A stretch of 21,612 nt of DNA. Origin: Bacilli bacterium (GTDB taxonomy: Bacteria; Bacillota_I; Bacilli_A; RF39; UBA660). The first letter of the stretch is position 1, and each line of letters begins with the position of its first letter. This document shows positions 1 through 7,528 of this stretch, piece by piece. The stretch is from assembly GCA_017411235.1 (NCBI GenBank), contig JAFPMR010000045.1, forward strand, positions 1 through 21,612, written 5' to 3'. A program made the position numbers and the translations under genes. The notes beneath the pieces are model-generated. The model was not told the DNA's origin, did no database searches, and worked only from the letters and a program-made list of their open reading frames with translations.

Positions 1-488
<488 letters not shown>

Positions 489-489
<1 letters not shown>

Positions 490-510
490 GACTATAAAAG
501 TCCTTTTTTT
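489..510 (+). terminator. Intrinsic terminator of lysS
   Basis: GGACT, a short ATAAA-type loop and AGTCC are followed by a run of T. The stem starts at the last base of the lysS stop codon. Confidence 0.85.
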
Positions 511-511
511 G

Positions 512-520
512 TGGTACAAT
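512..520 (+). promoter_or_regulatory. Extended -10 promoter (TGGTACAAT)
   Basis: A TG, one base, then TACAAT. It begins two bases after the lysS terminator U-tract, so any -35 region would lie inside the terminator. It fits transcription of the gene starting at 537. Confidence 0.6.
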
Positions 521-536
521 ATTAGTGGTGATTATA

Positions 537-1379
537 ATGAGATTAGTTGAAAAGAAATGTCCTAATTGTGGTGGTGCATTAAAGTTTGGAATAGAAGATA
601 GAGAAACACATTGTGATTATTGTGGTAAGAGTTTTGAAATAGAAAGAGATTCAGATAAAACAGCTAAAGAAGATTTATTAAATGGAGATTTTTATTCTTT
701 AACTGAAGAACAAAAGAAAGCTGCTACTGCAGTAGTAGGTACTTTTGCAGCAATGCAAATTTTACCAGTTATATTCTTCGTTATTATTTTTATTTTTATA
801 GCAAGTATAGGTATCTTTGCTGTAAGACATAATAATAGTACTTCTAAGACTAGTAGTGAACCAAATACTATTACATATACTCATGAAGAACCTCAAAAGG
901 AAGAAACTGTTGAAAATGAAAAAACAAAGAAAGAAGTATTAATAGAGCAAGGATATATATTTGAGTTTAAAGATTTAACTGATGCACATATTAAAGATAT
1001 TCATGATAATACGGTTACTATTTTAAATGCTAAGTTAGATTGGTATGAATCTTTCTTTAGAAGTCATGGTAAGATGAATTATGCTGGTATGTATTTATTA
1101 ACTAATGATGATCGTGGTAACATTTTATATGATGTTTATAAAATGGCATTTAAAGGAAAAGATTTTTACTTTGGTGTTGAATACGATAATGTTAAAGTAA
1201 TTGATGGTAAATTAGTAGTTAATATGGATGGAAGAATCCAAGGTGGCTTAAATAGTGGATCTAAAGCAAAAGACGATACTTTCGGTTATGAGGGATCTAA
1301 AGATTTCTATAATAAAGTTATTAGAGGAAAGCTATCAACTTATAAAGTTGCAATATCTGGGGATGTTTATACTGAATAA
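537..1379 (+). CDS. Zinc-ribbon single-pass membrane protein, function unknown
   Basis: The protein has 280 residues. I chose the ATG at 537 because the frame's earlier GTG codons (525, 528) form the ribosome binding site GGTGAT. Residues 8-29 carry two CxxC pairs (C8/C11 and C26/C29), a rubredoxin-like zinc ribbon facing the cytoplasm. A basic/acidic linker follows, then one hydrophobic segment at about 75-96. A Ser/Thr/Glu/Lys-rich spacer (about 100-135) leads to a folded extracytoplasmic domain of about 145 residues rich in aromatic residues and glycine. The gene has its own promoter and terminator. This architecture (zinc ribbon, one membrane helix, exported domain) is common among uncharacterised Firmicutes proteins; I cannot assign a function. 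The soluble domain might bind a ligand or sense the envelope, which is only a guess. Confidence 0.85.
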   Translation: MRLVEKKCPNCGGALKFGIEDRETHCDYCGKSFEIERDSDKTAKEDLLNGDFYSLTEEQKKAATAVVGTFAAMQILPVIFFVIIFIFIASIGIFAVRHNNSTSKTSSEPNTITYTHEEPQKEETVENEKTKKEVLIEQGYIFEFKDLTDAHIKDIHDNTVTILNAKLDWYESFFRSHGKMNYAGMYLLTNDDRGNILYDVYKMAFKGKDFYFGVEYDNVKVIDGKLVVNMDGRIQGGLNSGSKAKDDTFGYEGSKDFYNKVIRGKLSTYKVAISGDVYTE

Positions 1380-1402
1380 ACTGGTATTAAACCAGTTTTT
1401 TT
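1379..1402 (+). terminator. Intrinsic terminator
   Basis: AACTGGT, loop ATTAA, ACCAGTT, then a T-run. The stem starts at the last base of the preceding stop codon. Confidence 0.85.
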
Positions 1403-1433
1403 ATTGGTTTTTATTAGATATATCCTTGTTTTG

Positions 1434-1442
1434 TGTTATAAT
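1434..1442 (+). promoter_or_regulatory. Extended -10 promoter (TGTTATAAT)
   Basis: A perfect TATAAT with the upstream TG. No convincing -35 at the usual distance. The AGGGAGG ribosome binding site at 1450-1456 follows closely, so the 5' leader is very short. Confidence 0.75.
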
Positions 1443-1463
1443 CGTAAGTAGGGAGGTTAAAGT

Positions 1464-2882
1464 ATGAAAAAAAAGAGTGATAAGGTTTTAATAGTATTAT
1501 TGTTTATTGTAGCAATTGCTGTTTTATCTTGGATTATTCCACAAGGCTTTTATAGTTATGGAGTTTATGCTTCTATGGAAACTGTTAGAGCTGGTATATT
1601 TGATGTTTTTGTTCAAATTTGTTTTGCATTCTATTATAACTATGTAGATATTTTATTTATTCTCTTAGTTGGTGGATGTTATGGAGTTTTATCTAAGACT
1701 AAGTCATATAGAAAGTTAGTTGATAAAACAGCCAAATTAATTAAAGGTAAAGAACATTTTGCAATGATAGTAACAACATTTGTTATGTCATTGTATACTT
1801 CAATTGGTGATCAATTATTACCTATGTTTGTCTTTATACCATTTATTATTTCTGTATTCTTGAGAAATGGTAAAGATAGACTTACTGCATTAGCAGCATC
1901 ATTTGGTGGTATTCTAGTTGGTTATGTAGGAGCTACATTTAGTATGTATGCTTACGATTATATTGGTGAATCAACTGGATTAGCAATTAATTCATTAATT
2001 GGTCTTAAGTTTATTATCTATTTCTTATCTTTAATTTTATTTAATGTATTTGCAATCTTACACATGCATAAGACTAAGAAAGTAGACGATACTGAATATG
2101 ATTTATTCTTAACTGAAGAATTAGATGAAACAAAAGTTAAGGTTAAGAAGAGAACTAAGTTATGGCCAATTCTATTAGTAGCTGGGATTTTATTAGTTTT
2201 AATTGTTTTAGGTCAAATTAATTGGGCAGATAGTTTTGGAGTTACAGTATTTGATGATGCTTTTTCAAAATTCCAAGGAATTTTCAAAATAGCTGATGTT
2301 CCATTATTCAGTTCATTATTAGGTTCTCAATTTACTGCATTTGGTAAATGGGATAATATGATTGTTATAATGTTCTTAATGCTTGTAGCAACAATAGTCT
2401 TAGCATTAGTTGATAAGATGAAGTTTAGAGATTTTACACTACGTTTTGATGTTGGTGTAAAAAAGCTTCTAAGATTAGGAATTATATTTGGTTTAGTTCA
2501 AACAATATATGTTATGACAGTTAATTACCAATGGTTACCAACAATTATAAATAAGTTATTAGGTTCTGGTTCATTTAGTATTTTAACTATTTTAGTTGTT
2601 TCATTTATTGCTGCAATATTCCTAGTTAATCCTGGATATGGTAATAAGATTTATGGATATTATTTATCAGCTGCTATGGGAGATAAGTTAGCTGATTCAG
2701 TAGTTGTATGGCACTTAGGACATGCTTTTGCAGCAATTATTGCTCCAACAAGTTTAATTGTTCTATTGGCATTAACTTATTTAGATGTTCCATATAAAAA
2801 ATGGTTTAAATATATATGGAAATATGCTCTATCATTATTTGGTTTAACATTATTAATATTACTAATTAGAGTATATATGTAA
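1464..2882 (+). CDS. YfcC/DcuC-type multi-pass membrane transporter
   Basis: A 472-residue integral membrane protein with roughly ten to twelve hydrophobic segments. The N-terminal stretch VLSWIIPQGFY resembles the opening of the YfcC family (ion-transporter superfamily with DcuC and ArcD-like members), which carry dicarboxylates, amino acids or related anions. Further on are a glycine-rich SFGGILVGYVGATF segment and a late segment with GHAFAAIIAPTSLIVLLAL, typical of re-entrant or core helices of such carriers. A charged cytoplasmic loop (about 200-235, rich in Lys and Asp/Glu) separates the two halves, as expected for a two-repeat carrier. It has its own promoter, a strong AGGGAGG site and its own terminator. 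The substrate cannot be read from sequence or context; an AbgT-like role is an alternative. Confidence 0.75.
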   Translation: MKKKSDKVLIVLLFIVAIAVLSWIIPQGFYSYGVYASMETVRAGIFDVFVQICFAFYYNYVDILFILLVGGCYGVLSKTKSYRKLVDKTAKLIKGKEHFAMIVTTFVMSLYTSIGDQLLPMFVFIPFIISVFLRNGKDRLTALAASFGGILVGYVGATFSMYAYDYIGESTGLAINSLIGLKFIIYFLSLILFNVFAILHMHKTKKVDDTEYDLFLTEELDETKVKVKKRTKLWPILLVAGILLVLIVLGQINWADSFGVTVFDDAFSKFQGIFKIADVPLFSSLLGSQFTAFGKWDNMIVIMFLMLVATIVLALVDKMKFRDFTLRFDVGVKKLLRLGIIFGLVQTIYVMTVNYQWLPTIINKLLGSGSFSILTILVVSFIAAIFLVNPGYGNKIYGYYLSAAMGDKLADSVVVWHLGHAFAAIIAPTSLIVLLALTYLDVPYKKWFKYIWKYALSLFGLTLLILLIRVYM

Positions 2883-2884
2883 GA

Positions 2885-2907
2885 AAGAAGTTTATGACTT
2901 CTTTTTT
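2885..2907 (+). terminator. Intrinsic terminator
   Basis: AAGAAGT, loop TTATG, ACTTCTT and a T-run, two bases after the transporter stop codon. Confidence 0.85.
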
Positions 2908-2932
2908 AATTGTGTGTTTTTATCTGAAAATG

Positions 2933-2941
2933 TGATATAAT
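2933..2941 (+). promoter_or_regulatory. Extended -10 promoter of cysS (TGATATAAT)
   Basis: A perfect extended -10 element 38 bases before the cysS start. The resulting leader of about 30 bases is too short for a T-box. Confidence 0.78.
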
Positions 2942-2978
2942 CCAAGTACTTGAAGAAATAATTGGAAGGTGGATTTTT

Positions 2979-4289
2979 ATGAAAATATTTAATACTTTAA
3001 GTGGAAAAATTGATGAATTTAAGCCAATGGAGGATGGCAAGATAAATATGTATGTCTGTGGACCTACTGTTTATAGTTATGCTCACGTTGGGAACATGTG
3101 TCCAGTTATTATCTTCGATATGGTATATAGATACTTTAAGTATTCAGGATACGATGTTAAATACGCGAGTAATTTTACTGATGTTGATGATAAGATTATC
3201 AAAGCATCTATTGAACAAGGAATTAGTGAAAAGGAATTAACAGATAAGTTTATTAAGATTTATCTAGAAGATGTTAAAGCATTGAACTGCTTAGATATTG
3301 ATTATCGTCCTAGAGTTACTGAAACTATGGATGAAATTATTGCTTATATTCAATTATTAATGGATAAAGGTTTTGCTTATCAAGCAGGCGATGACGTTTA
3401 CTTTAGAGTAGGTAAAATTAAAGACTATGGTAAGTTAAGTGGTCAAGTTGTAGATGATTTGGCTTATGGAAATAGAATAGATGTTGATGAAAATAAAGAG
3501 AACCCATATGATTTTGTTTTATGGAAGAAAACTAAAGAGGGTATTACTTGGGATAGTCCATTTGGTAAAGGTAGACCAGGATGGCATACTGAGTGTGTTG
3601 TTATGATCAATAAACTATTTGGTGATAAGATTGATATCCATGGTGGTGGTGTAGATTTAAAATTCCCTCATCATGAAAATGAAATAGCTCAAAGTGAAGC
3701 CGCTAAAGGTAATAGCTTAGCTAATTACTGGATGCATAATGGTCACGTAATGGTTAATGGTGTTAAGATGAGCAAGTCTTTAGGTAATTTCATTACTGCT
3801 AGAGAATTATTAGAAAAACATAATGCTAATGCTATTAGATTAAGTGTTTTGAAGACTAATTATCGTTTACCATTTGATTTTACTGATCAATTATTTGTAG
3901 AAACTGAATCTATTGATGATAAAGTTAGAAATGCTTTAAAACAAGCTAATTTAGAAATTCAATTAAAAGGATTAGAAGTTGGTAAATTAAAGAAAGATCC
4001 TAAGATTAATGAAATCATGGATGAAGACTTTAATACATCTAATTTAATTACTTATTTATTAGATTTAGTTAAACAATTAAATAATGAGTTAAGACAAAAA
4101 CAAGACTTTGTTGAAACTTATGATAAGATTAATTTAATTACATATATTCTAGGTTTAAAATATGATTTTGTTGAATTAACTGATGAAGACAAAGAAACAT
4201 ATAATAAATGGTTAGAATATAGAAATAATAAAGATTTTGAGAATGCAGATAAGATGAGAGCTATATTAATGGAAAGAAAGGTTATTTAG
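2979..4289 (+). CDS. cysS: Cysteinyl-tRNA synthetase
   Basis: Charges tRNA-Cys with cysteine. This is a class I synthetase of 436 residues. The HIGH-type signature is the family form HVGN at 36-39, and the second ATP signature KMSKS is at 263-267. The four ligands of the active-site zinc are all in place: C27, C206, H231 and E235, matching C28, C209, H234 and E238 of the E. coli enzyme. The ribosome binding site is AAGGTGG. The end is unusual: the protein stops after residues RAILMERKVI, whereas most CysRS continue about ten more residues to a conserved glycine/threonine/tryptophan tail. The TAG stop overlaps the ribosome binding site of the next gene, so the two genes are probably co-transcribed. 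Confidence 0.97.
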   Translation: MKIFNTLSGKIDEFKPMEDGKINMYVCGPTVYSYAHVGNMCPVIIFDMVYRYFKYSGYDVKYASNFTDVDDKIIKASIEQGISEKELTDKFIKIYLEDVKALNCLDIDYRPRVTETMDEIIAYIQLLMDKGFAYQAGDDVYFRVGKIKDYGKLSGQVVDDLAYGNRIDVDENKENPYDFVLWKKTKEGITWDSPFGKGRPGWHTECVVMINKLFGDKIDIHGGGVDLKFPHHENEIAQSEAAKGNSLANYWMHNGHVMVNGVKMSKSLGNFITARELLEKHNANAIRLSVLKTNYRLPFDFTDQLFVETESIDDKVRNALKQANLEIQLKGLEVGKLKKDPKINEIMDEDFNTSNLITYLLDLVKQLNNELRQKQDFVETYDKINLITYILGLKYDFVELTDEDKETYNKWLEYRNNKDFENADKMRAILMERKVI

Positions 4290-4298
4290 GTGATATAG

Positions 4299-4985
4299 AT
4301 GGATTATGTTTCATATATAGGTATTTACCTTCTAATATTGATCATTCCTTTAATAGCATCTTGGCATATTAATTCAACTTATAAGAAGTATAAAAAGGTA
4401 GAAAATAAAAATAAGTTAAGTGGTTTTGAAGTGGCTAGAAAAGTATTGGATGCTAATGGTTTAAATAACTTATATATTGTAGAAGTTAAAGGAGAATTAA
4501 CTGATCATTATGATCCTAAACAAAAGGTAGTTAGATTATCTACTGATATATTCCATGGTGAAACTATTGCAGCTGCAGCTGTAGCAGCTCATGAATGTGG
4601 TCATGCAATTCAAGATAAAGAAGCTTATCCAATGATGAGATTAAGATCTTCATTGGTACCAGTTGTTAATCTAATTACATATGCTGCTTATATTATGTTT
4701 GCTATATCAATTTTCTTACAAATGTTTAATTTATTAATGATTTCTATAGTATCAGTTCTATTTGGTTTAGTATTCCAAATTGTTACTTTGCCAGTTGAAT
4801 TTGATGCTAGTAAGAGAGCATTAAAGAATTTAAAAGATTTAGGATTAGTTGATAATAAAGAACATCAAGGTACACAAAAGATGCTAAGAGCTGCTGCTTT
4901 TACTTATGTAGCTGCAGTACTATCATCATTATTAAATCTATTAAGATTGCTAATGGCTTATTCAAATAGTAGAGGTCGTAGATAA
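4299..4985 (+). CDS. yugP: YugP-type membrane zinc metallopeptidase
   Basis: A putative membrane-bound neutral zinc peptidase of 228 residues (Zn_peptidase_2 family). There is an N-terminal membrane helix at about 5-22. A conserved region with FHGETIAAAAVAAHECGHAIQ follows, in which H98, E99 and H102 form the HExxH zinc site; E167 in VEFDASKRA is a good candidate third ligand. Hydrophobic segments lie at about 120-162 and 200-220. Length and motif order match B. subtilis YugP, whose substrate is not established. The start follows AGGTGAT that overlaps the cysS stop codon, with nine bases between the two genes, so it is the second gene of a cysS unit. No link between cysteine charging and the protease is evident. 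Confidence 0.9.
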   Translation: MDYVSYIGIYLLILIIPLIASWHINSTYKKYKKVENKNKLSGFEVARKVLDANGLNNLYIVEVKGELTDHYDPKQKVVRLSTDIFHGETIAAAAVAAHECGHAIQDKEAYPMMRLRSSLVPVVNLITYAAYIMFAISIFLQMFNLLMISIVSVLFGLVFQIVTLPVEFDASKRALKNLKDLGLVDNKEHQGTQKMLRAAAFTYVAAVLSSLLNLLRLLMAYSNSRGRR

Positions 4986-4999
4986 TTCTGCGATCTTTT
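4973..4999 (+). terminator. Intrinsic terminator overlapping the yugP stop codon
   Basis: A ten-pair stem (4973-4982 with 4987-4996, including two G-U pairs) with loop TAAT and a short T-run. The stop codon TAA is in the loop and the 5' arm encodes the last residues of YugP. Confidence 0.65.
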
Positions 5000-5046
5000 A
5001 TATTGTAAAGTGGTTTTTAGTTTTTTCATATTTTAAGTACTGGTGA

Positions 5047-5055
5047 TGATATAAT
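5047..5055 (+). promoter_or_regulatory. Extended -10 promoter (TGATATAAT)
   Basis: A perfect extended -10 box, 22 bases before the next start codon, without a recognisable -35. Confidence 0.75.
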
Positions 5056-5076
5056 TTATATATAGTAGGTGATTAT

Positions 5077-6036
5077 ATGGAGTATGTTAAACCAAAAGTA
5101 CATGATGAAACTAATTACTACAATGGTGTCGATTTAAATGATAAGAAAGCGGTTAAGAAAGAATTTGCTAAACGACGTGCTACTCATACATTCTTTACTT
5201 TAATATTTATAGCTATTTTTGGTGCTTTAGCAGTTGTTGCTTTTGATTATTTTAGAGTTTATGAAATGGAAGGAAAACCAATTTTTGCTACAAAGAAAAG
5301 TGTAGATGGTGGAACTTTGTATAAAGGAATTGGTTATGAAGTTTTATATTGTGATAATGATCAAAGATATTTAGGAGCTGTTCTTTATCAATCTTGTGTT
5401 GAAACTGAGGAAGAAGAATCATTTAATAAAGTTCTTTATGATAGTTTAATGAGATATGGTGAAGAAAAAGAGATTATTGATAAAAAGAATTTAGAAAGTT
5501 TAACTATTAATTCTTATGTATTTGATGAAAAGAATGAACAAGAAGGTAGTGATTATCTTCTAGATATTTCTGTTGTATGTAAGGGAGATAAGAAATGTTT
5601 TAAAACAACTAAAGCGTTAACTGATCCTTATAATTTTAAATTAATAATGAGAATTGATAAGTATACTTCTGTTTATGATATTGTTTATTTTAAACCTAGT
5701 GGAGCTTACTACGATACTTTAGTAGCTAATTATCAAGATAAAGTAAAACAATATATGATAGATAATGGTTATATTAATGTTGATACATTAAGAAAGTTTG
5801 ACATAAGATTACAACAAAATCCTGGTAAAACTAAGTTTAGGGATGTTGAATATAGTGATTCTTATTTAATATCTATTTCTTATCTATGTACTGATCAATC
5901 CACTGATTGTATTAAGCCGTTTGATAAGAAAGATGATGAAGGAGATTATTCTAACTATTATTATCAAGCATCAATGTTTATTGGTGGCGATGATGAAGTA
6001 TTATTAGTTGGACCAAAAGAGTATCTAAGTTTATAA
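5077..6036 (+). CDS. Single-pass membrane protein with repeated Cys-loop exported domain
   Basis: A protein of 319 residues, not recognised. A charged cytoplasmic N-terminus (1-37) is followed by one hydrophobic helix at about 39-57 and an extracytoplasmic remainder. That remainder contains six cysteines in three neighbouring pairs: C92/C107, C168/C174 and C271/C278. The last two pairs sit in similar contexts, DYLLDISVVCKGDKKCFK at about 159-176 and SYLISISYLCTDQSTDCIK at about 262-280. This suggests two copies of a domain of about 80-90 residues, each with a small cysteine-bracketed acidic loop. Start choice: ATG with AGGTGAT seven bases upstream. It has its own promoter and terminator. The pairing suggests disulfides outside the membrane; the role is unknown. 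Confidence 0.85.
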   Translation: MEYVKPKVHDETNYYNGVDLNDKKAVKKEFAKRRATHTFFTLIFIAIFGALAVVAFDYFRVYEMEGKPIFATKKSVDGGTLYKGIGYEVLYCDNDQRYLGAVLYQSCVETEEEESFNKVLYDSLMRYGEEKEIIDKKNLESLTINSYVFDEKNEQEGSDYLLDISVVCKGDKKCFKTTKALTDPYNFKLIMRIDKYTSVYDIVYFKPSGAYYDTLVANYQDKVKQYMIDNGYINVDTLRKFDIRLQQNPGKTKFRDVEYSDSYLISISYLCTDQSTDCIKPFDKKDDEGDYSNYYYQASMFIGGDDEVLLVGPKEYLSL

Positions 6037-6053
6037 CTTAGATTCTTTTTTTT
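6023..6053 (+). terminator. Intrinsic terminator overlapping the stop codon
   Basis: ATCTAAGT, loop TTATA and ACTTAGAT, then a T-run. The 5' arm is coding, and the TAA stop spans the loop and the first base of the 3' arm. Confidence 0.85.
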
Positions 6054-6068
6054 AGGAGTAATTTTTGA

Positions 6069-6080
6069 TATTATTATAAT
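6069..6080 (+). promoter_or_regulatory. Probable -10 region
   Basis: Two overlapping candidates: TATTAT preceded by TGA, and a perfect TATAAT at 6075-6080 without the TG. Either would give a leader of under 20 bases for the gene at 6095. Confidence 0.5.
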
Positions 6081-6094
6081 AAGATGGTGATGAT

Positions 6095-7357
6095 ATGAAT
6101 AAGAATAATACTTTATTAATTAATAAATTATTTATTAGTAATATCTGTTATGTTGAAGAAATTTCTGTATTCTTAGGTAATTCTTTATTAGATAATTTTG
6201 ATATGTTAAAGAATGCTAGTAGTGAATTAAAATATAGTAGATCTTTAACTAATATAAAGAATAATTTAGCTAAGTTATCTAAATTAGAATTAAAAAGACC
6301 TATTGCATATTCTAAAACCATCGAAGGAAATAGAAGTATTCTAAATGAATTCAAAGACATAGATAATGATTATCGTTCTTTTATTAATAAAAAGTTTAGA
6401 AGTATTAGTTATATTTATGAACTATATGAATTCTTGATTTTTGAATATGATAAGTATAGAGAAAAGATAGTTATTGATAAGAAAGAAGAACCTAAACATA
6501 TAATTAAATATGTTATAGATGATAAAGGTCAGATCTATGCTAATATGGATTATATTAATCAAACATTAATATTTGTTAAGTCTTCTTTTATGAATGAAAA
6601 ATGGAAATTCTATAATTGTTTAAAAAAGAATAAACCTTTAGATTTAGAAATTCCTGTTGAATTAGGTTCAGAGGTATCTCCTTTAGAAAAGAAGAGAAGA
6701 ATATATATTAAATCAATGTTTGATTTATATAGTTCTATTAATCAAATGAGTAGGTTGAAATATAATCTTAATTATCCGGTTTCTCAATTCTTTACTTTTG
6801 CAACTTCATTAGTTTCTTATTTATATAAAGAAAACTTTGAGTATAGTAGAAAAGATATTTATTTAAATAGATTATGGAAAGAAACTATTAAGAGCTATGG
6901 TTGTTCTAATGGTTTAGAGAGATATGAAAAACTATATTGGAGTTTTACTAATTCTCTTCCATCTTTAGATAAAGAAGTATTAATTGAATATAATTTAGCT
7001 AGCAACAAAGAGAAGATTAAGAAGAGTAATATTGTCTTTAAAGATATAAAAGGTTTAATTCCTACAGTAGTAGATATTTATAGTGTTTATAATAATTTAG
7101 TTATTAGCAAGATTGGTGATAACTACAGTTATTATTTAGGTAATTTTGAAGATAGAATTAAAGAATCTATTAAATATATGGATGTTAAAGATATGGTATC
7201 TTTTTATAATAGTTTTAAGGCTGTTTTAAAGAAAAATAATGGAAGAATAGAATTATATTCAAAACTACAAAAATGTGTTTCTATGGTCATAAAAGATAGG
7301 AATAATAAGAGTATTGAAATTATTATTAACACTATTCTTCATGATGAAGTTTTATAG
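6095..7357 (+). CDS. Uncharacterised soluble protein of 420 residues
   Basis: I do not recognise this protein. It has no signal peptide and no membrane segment, and it is rich in Lys, Asn, Ile, Leu and Tyr with few Gly or Pro, which suggests a mostly helical cytoplasmic fold. A Lys/Glu-rich patch (about residues 125-136) may separate an N-terminal helical part from the rest. Only three cysteines are scattered through it and no catalytic signature is visible. Start: ATG preceded by GGTGATGAT. Codon use matches its neighbours, so recent transfer is not suggested. No hairpin terminator follows it, so some transcripts might run on into the leader of the phosphoesterase gene downstream. Confidence 0.8.
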   Translation: MNKNNTLLINKLFISNICYVEEISVFLGNSLLDNFDMLKNASSELKYSRSLTNIKNNLAKLSKLELKRPIAYSKTIEGNRSILNEFKDIDNDYRSFINKKFRSISYIYELYEFLIFEYDKYREKIVIDKKEEPKHIIKYVIDDKGQIYANMDYINQTLIFVKSSFMNEKWKFYNCLKKNKPLDLEIPVELGSEVSPLEKKRRIYIKSMFDLYSSINQMSRLKYNLNYPVSQFFTFATSLVSYLYKENFEYSRKDIYLNRLWKETIKSYGCSNGLERYEKLYWSFTNSLPSLDKEVLIEYNLASNKEKIKKSNIVFKDIKGLIPTVVDIYSVYNNLVISKIGDNYSYYLGNFEDRIKESIKYMDVKDMVSFYNSFKAVLKKNNGRIELYSKLQKCVSMVIKDRNNKSIEIIINTILHDEVL

Positions 7358-7398
7358 TCTAATTAGTGTAAATTATTATTTATTTTTAAATTTATATT

Positions 7399-7407
7399 TG
7401 GTATAAT
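7399..7407 (+). promoter_or_regulatory. Extended -10 promoter of the phosphoesterase leader (TGGTATAAT)
   Basis: A perfect extended -10 element. It precedes the coding start at 7529 by more than 120 bases, unlike the other promoters here, and the stretch between contains a terminator. Confidence 0.72.
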
Positions 7408-7433
7408 GTTTCTAGAATGGTAGAGTTGATAAT

Positions 7434-7484
7434 ATGAATAAATTGGTAAATGTTACAACTTATTTTGTGTGTTTAAAAAAGTAG
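7434..7484 (+). CDS. Possible 16-residue leader peptide
   Basis: A short reading frame, MNKLVNVTTYFVCLKK, ends with TAG inside the 5' arm of the downstream hairpin. It has only a weak GTTGAT upstream as ribosome binding site. There is no run of one regulatory amino acid codon, so classical amino acid attenuation is not indicated. Its stop position means a translating ribosome would cover the terminator stem. It could equally be chance. Confidence 0.3.
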   Translation: MNKLVNVTTYFVCLKK

Positions 7485-7510
7485 TACTCTTGGAGTGCCT
7501 ACTTTTTTTT
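7475..7510 (+). terminator. Terminator/attenuator before the phosphoesterase gene
   Basis: An A-run and GTAG pair with CTAC and a T-run, with an inner ACTC/GAGT helix. It lies between the promoter at 7399 and the start codon at 7529, and I see no second promoter after it, so expression of the gene should require read-through. AGAGT at 7422-7426 could pair with ACTCT at 7486-7490 as a weak antiterminator. Confidence 0.72.
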
Positions 7511-7528
7511 GTGGGGAGGAATTAGGAA

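Noticed and set aside
1255..1467. Reading frame of 70 codons overlapping the zinc-ribbon gene end, terminator and promoter
   Set aside because: It runs in another frame through a terminator and a promoter and has no ribosome binding site.
2942..2978. Possible T-box or other riboswitch controlling cysS
   Set aside because: The leader between the -10 box and the start codon is only about 30 bases, with no specifier loop, T-box sequence or terminator.
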